NCBI GenBank assembly: GCA_009746045.1
Contig: RPFO01000026.1
Location: forward strand, 3,666,563 to 3,730,562
DNA: 64,000 nt
Reading direction: 5' to 3'
DNA from: Mesostigma viride
Lineage: Eukaryota; Streptophyta; Mesostigmatophyceae; Mesostigmatales; Mesostigmataceae
How positions within the stretch are numbered: position 1 is the stretch's first letter; the number at the start of each line of letters is the position of its first letter. Of the stretch, positions 60,961-64,000 are shown in pieces. A model generated the notes under the pieces. That model searched no databases. It was not told the origin of the DNA and saw nothing but the letters and a program-made list of their open reading frames with translations. Position numbers and translations under genes: made by a program.

Positions 60961-63900
60961 GTCAACAGCGCCCCAGGTGGAAGTGCAGTCACCAAGAGGC
61001 AGGAGCAATCCAGCAGGAAGACGTCGCCAACAGGGTCGCCTCAGGAAGAGCAAGGGTATCTCAGAAGTACACCCATGATGAAGAGAGGCCGTGGACAGGG
61101 TTGTCACCAGTGGGTACCCGTCAGCAGGTTGGGGAGGTGCCACAAGGCACAGCCAAAATAGCCCACCGATGGCCAGCGAAACCAGGATACCACATAGTCA
61201 GGGATCTATGAGGTGAGCCCGACAGGATGAACTGAAATCCCAGGGTGAATCCACGCTATGATCCTCACAGATCTCCTCCCCACCAGAACAAAATTCCCCC
61301 CCTCCAGCCGCACCAAAGGAGTGAGAGTGAGGTAAAGCCACATCTCCTTAGTAGCTAGTACACTCAAACCCATAGCCAGTGGCCTATGATAATCACAAGG
61401 CACACTATTTCTCCATAAGATGCCTGGGAAAACCATCCACAGCCTTGAGAGGGATAGCAGAAGATCAGTAATGCCTCACCAGCATTATGAACGGTATGCC
61501 CCAACTTGTAAATCGTAGCACACGCTACCCCCATGCAAGGGTTAGGTGCAGCCCAATCCCCTGCACGCCCTGCTCCCCACACAAATCCCCCTCAGCATAA
61601 CTGGTAAACTGGAGACTACCAGCATGCCTAATAATTCCACCCCTCTGCGTAGAATAAGCTGTAATAATCCTGGTATCAGCTTCCCAAGATTGACAGCATG
61701 ACCTAGCAGGAACAAACGCCATGGGATACGCGTGAAGACAGAGGCCCAGCCAACCAGAGAAGGGTGGGGGAGGCAAGTCTCTCAGCCCACTAAACCACTG
61801 GTGGCCTGCAGGGTCGCTCTATTAAGACGTCCTATGCACCTCATGACTAAAGATGGGGTGGGAACTACAGCAAAGTGTCCAAGATAGAGTTGCATACAAG
61901 GCAGCTTGAGAGCAGACTGAAAGCAATCACCAATCAGCCAACTGATGTGCCCAAGCTTGGCAGGGCCCCAGCAACAACATCACTCCCCGCAACCATCCAG
62001 GTGGCACTACCATGCAAGGTAATGTGGGCATTAGGATCGAAGGAGCCCAAGACAAGGTTGCACAAGTAGGGCAGCGTAAGGGTATGCTGGATGAGGCCAT
62101 CAGTCATCAAACAGATACACCCTCAGCTTGGCAGGGCCCTAGCAAGTAGACTGAACCATGTCCCCCTAGTCAAAGCATGGAAAGTAGTATCCACGTCCGT
62201 GGACCACGTAGACTGCCAAATGGTATTAATGTCAGTGTACCACGGATACTGATGCACATGAGGCAGGTTGTAAGGGTGATAGAGGGCTGAATGGGTCCCC
62301 CAACTAACCCACACCTCTAAGCTCATGTGAGCCCCCGCCCAGCACCAAGTAGTCCAACGCCTCAATTAAGAGTCAACGGAGTGGGCACCATTGTCATCAC
62401 TGTCATGCCAAAGATTCCAGCCGGCCCCACAGTTGTAGCTCCGTTGATCCCGCCCATCATCCAACCCACAAGGACATCCTACCCACGCAAACATGATGCC
62501 AGACCCCCCGTGCAAGCAGTCCCATTCATACAACCATCATGCTGTGCAAGCAATCAGCTCAAGGGCGGATGGTGTACTATCAAGACAACAAGCCATCCTG
62601 GCACCATGCAAGCAAGGATAAGTCCATAGCAGGGCAAAGCAAGGGTAGGAGGTTACTCATCTGCACAAGGCTGGCTTGATGTCCACCAGCAGGCAGGACC
62701 CAACACAGCGTCAGGAGCAGGCACCAGCATTACAGATACGCGTCACTTGGGCGTCCCCAAGTCACCAGAGTCGCCAGTGGCCACCATGCAGTGCTTGATG
62801 AAGTCTCCACCATTGAGTGCTTGCAGTCGCCACCATGAGTGCTTGCAGTCATCACCAACAGCACTAGTCCACCACCAGGATACTCTCCAACGTCGCCCCC
62901 ATGTGCCATGCCCGCCATAGACAAGTCACCAATCCCCCACTGACCTCAAGCCCCCAATAGGCTACTGCCACAACGCCCAATCAGCGTCACCCCCACATGT
63001 GGGTATCCAACACAGCTATTGCCTGACTGGACAACCAAGACTAGCTGCTTGCGCCGGTCACGCTGTGGAAAAGTGACTAAGCTGCTTGAAGGAGGCCTGG
63101 AACGGACACCAATGAGCTTGGCTCCGGAAGCTGCTTGGAAGAAGGACCACATGCTGTCAACTGCCCTGACTGAACGTCAATCAGGCTGCAGGAAGGAGCC
63201 AGCACTCTTCACTATGGCACTCAGAAAAACTGCCTAGTAGGCAAGCCACAGACTGCCAACCTGTTAAGATAGCAGACTCGAACAGGGCTACTACCAAGTG
63301 CCAGGTAGCCAGAACTCCTAAGCCGGAGGAGCACAAGGGCCTGAGGTGGTCCAACAGCCAGCAGAACTGCCCAAAAGTCGAAAAAATGGGCCTAAAAACG
63401 CCTTGACCAGTGTCAAAAATTCTGATCTGAGAACTATATCAGATATATTCACAGATAAGAACTATGACAGCAGCCCTGGTGTCCATACTTGCTGTCCTAG
63501 TGCACCTCCTAGGCCCAACAGGGACCATCTGCCAACAAGCAGTGGTAACCATCATGTCCTGGGAGAAGTAAATGCGTGGTCACAATGGTCTGGCGCAGGT
63601 AAGGGCCCCAACTGGCAAGTGACCCACACCCCACTTGTAAAGGGACGTTGTCAAGCAAGTGGTCCACCCCCTCTGGGAACATGTGTCAAAGGACACCGTC
63701 TAGCCAGTGGGCAACCCATGCAAGAGACACCTGGCAACTCGTGGGTGCACGTGTGATACCCTCTAGGGGACAACCCACTGCAGGTATCCCGATGTCCCCT
63801 GATGTGGTGGCATCTACCATGCCATATGCCTCCATGATAGCATCTGGCAACCCTTTGGCAGACCTGGGATATCCACTCCCCCGCAGAAATTTTCTCAGGG

Positions 63901-64000
63901 TAACTAGACACAGCTGTCCAAGTATGATAGTGGAAACCCCGTAAATGCTGTTGTTCTGCCCTGGCATGTGTGATGCCGTCTGGAAATTACATTGCAGACA
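60961..64000. other. Decayed repeat-rich sequence
   Basis: No intact gene seen. Internal repeats include CAAAGATTCCAGCC (60700, 62408) and AGCTTGGCAGGGCC (61953, 62127). The composition (CA-rich on +) matches that of the minus-strand elements, so it is probably old LTR-element interior. Open frames such as 61206-61436 minus and 63346-63756 plus show no domain. Confidence 0.4.

Overview
This is eukaryotic nuclear DNA dominated by transposable elements. Evidence for a eukaryote: spliced exons with GT/AG borders, LTR retrotransposons of both major superfamilies, LINE fragments, a hAT-type DNA element, a 5S rRNA-like gene with a T-run terminator, and many simple repeats. A single recognisable host gene (minus strand, 26.9-33.4 kb) looks like a FAM47-family protein. 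The mix of a methyltransferase-carrying Gypsy element, a chromovirus and L1-like ORF1 pieces suggests a microalga, with the green lineage favoured, but nothing here fixes the species.

Layout. 1-9475: Ty3/Gypsy element A on the + strand, coding Gag, aspartic protease, a complete C5-cytosine DNA methyltransferase domain, RT, RNase H, integrase and a terminal PHD finger, then a 1.28-kb LTR. A 141-bp second LTR copy joins it to element B (9617-18535, minus strand), a chromodomain Gypsy element whose RT gene is split by a 1.46-kb non-autonomous hAT element with an 8-bp target duplication. 18.5-24.5 kb: a tRNA-like foldback repeat, duplicated segments, two unidentified short coding pieces and tandem repeats. 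24.5-26.7 kb: an L1-ORF1-like gene remnant between inverted repeats. 26.9-33.4 kb: the FAM47-like gene with low-complexity introns. 34.57 kb: 5S rRNA-like gene. 35.5-39.1 kb: retroelement gag/integrase remnants and a gag-like ORF next to a possible LTR. 41.2-50.3 kb: a LINE RT gene interrupted by a 7.5-kb composite insertion that contains a Copia element with near-identical LTRs, Gag and protease, but no integrase or RT. 50.3-54 kb: repeated LINE 3'-tail fragments. 54.9-58.1 kb: second copy of the ORF1-like gene with inverted flanks and an inner foldback element. 58.1-64 kb: an LTR related to that of element B, an unidentified ORF, and decayed Gypsy sequence.

The standout is element A. It couples a DNA methylation 'writer' to a PHD-type chromatin 'reader' in one retrotransposon polyprotein, and the neighbouring element B carries a different reader, a chromodomain. 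Frame breaks in A and B are single-base losses, mostly at homopolymers (usually G runs), so the elements may be more intact than the raw reading frames imply.
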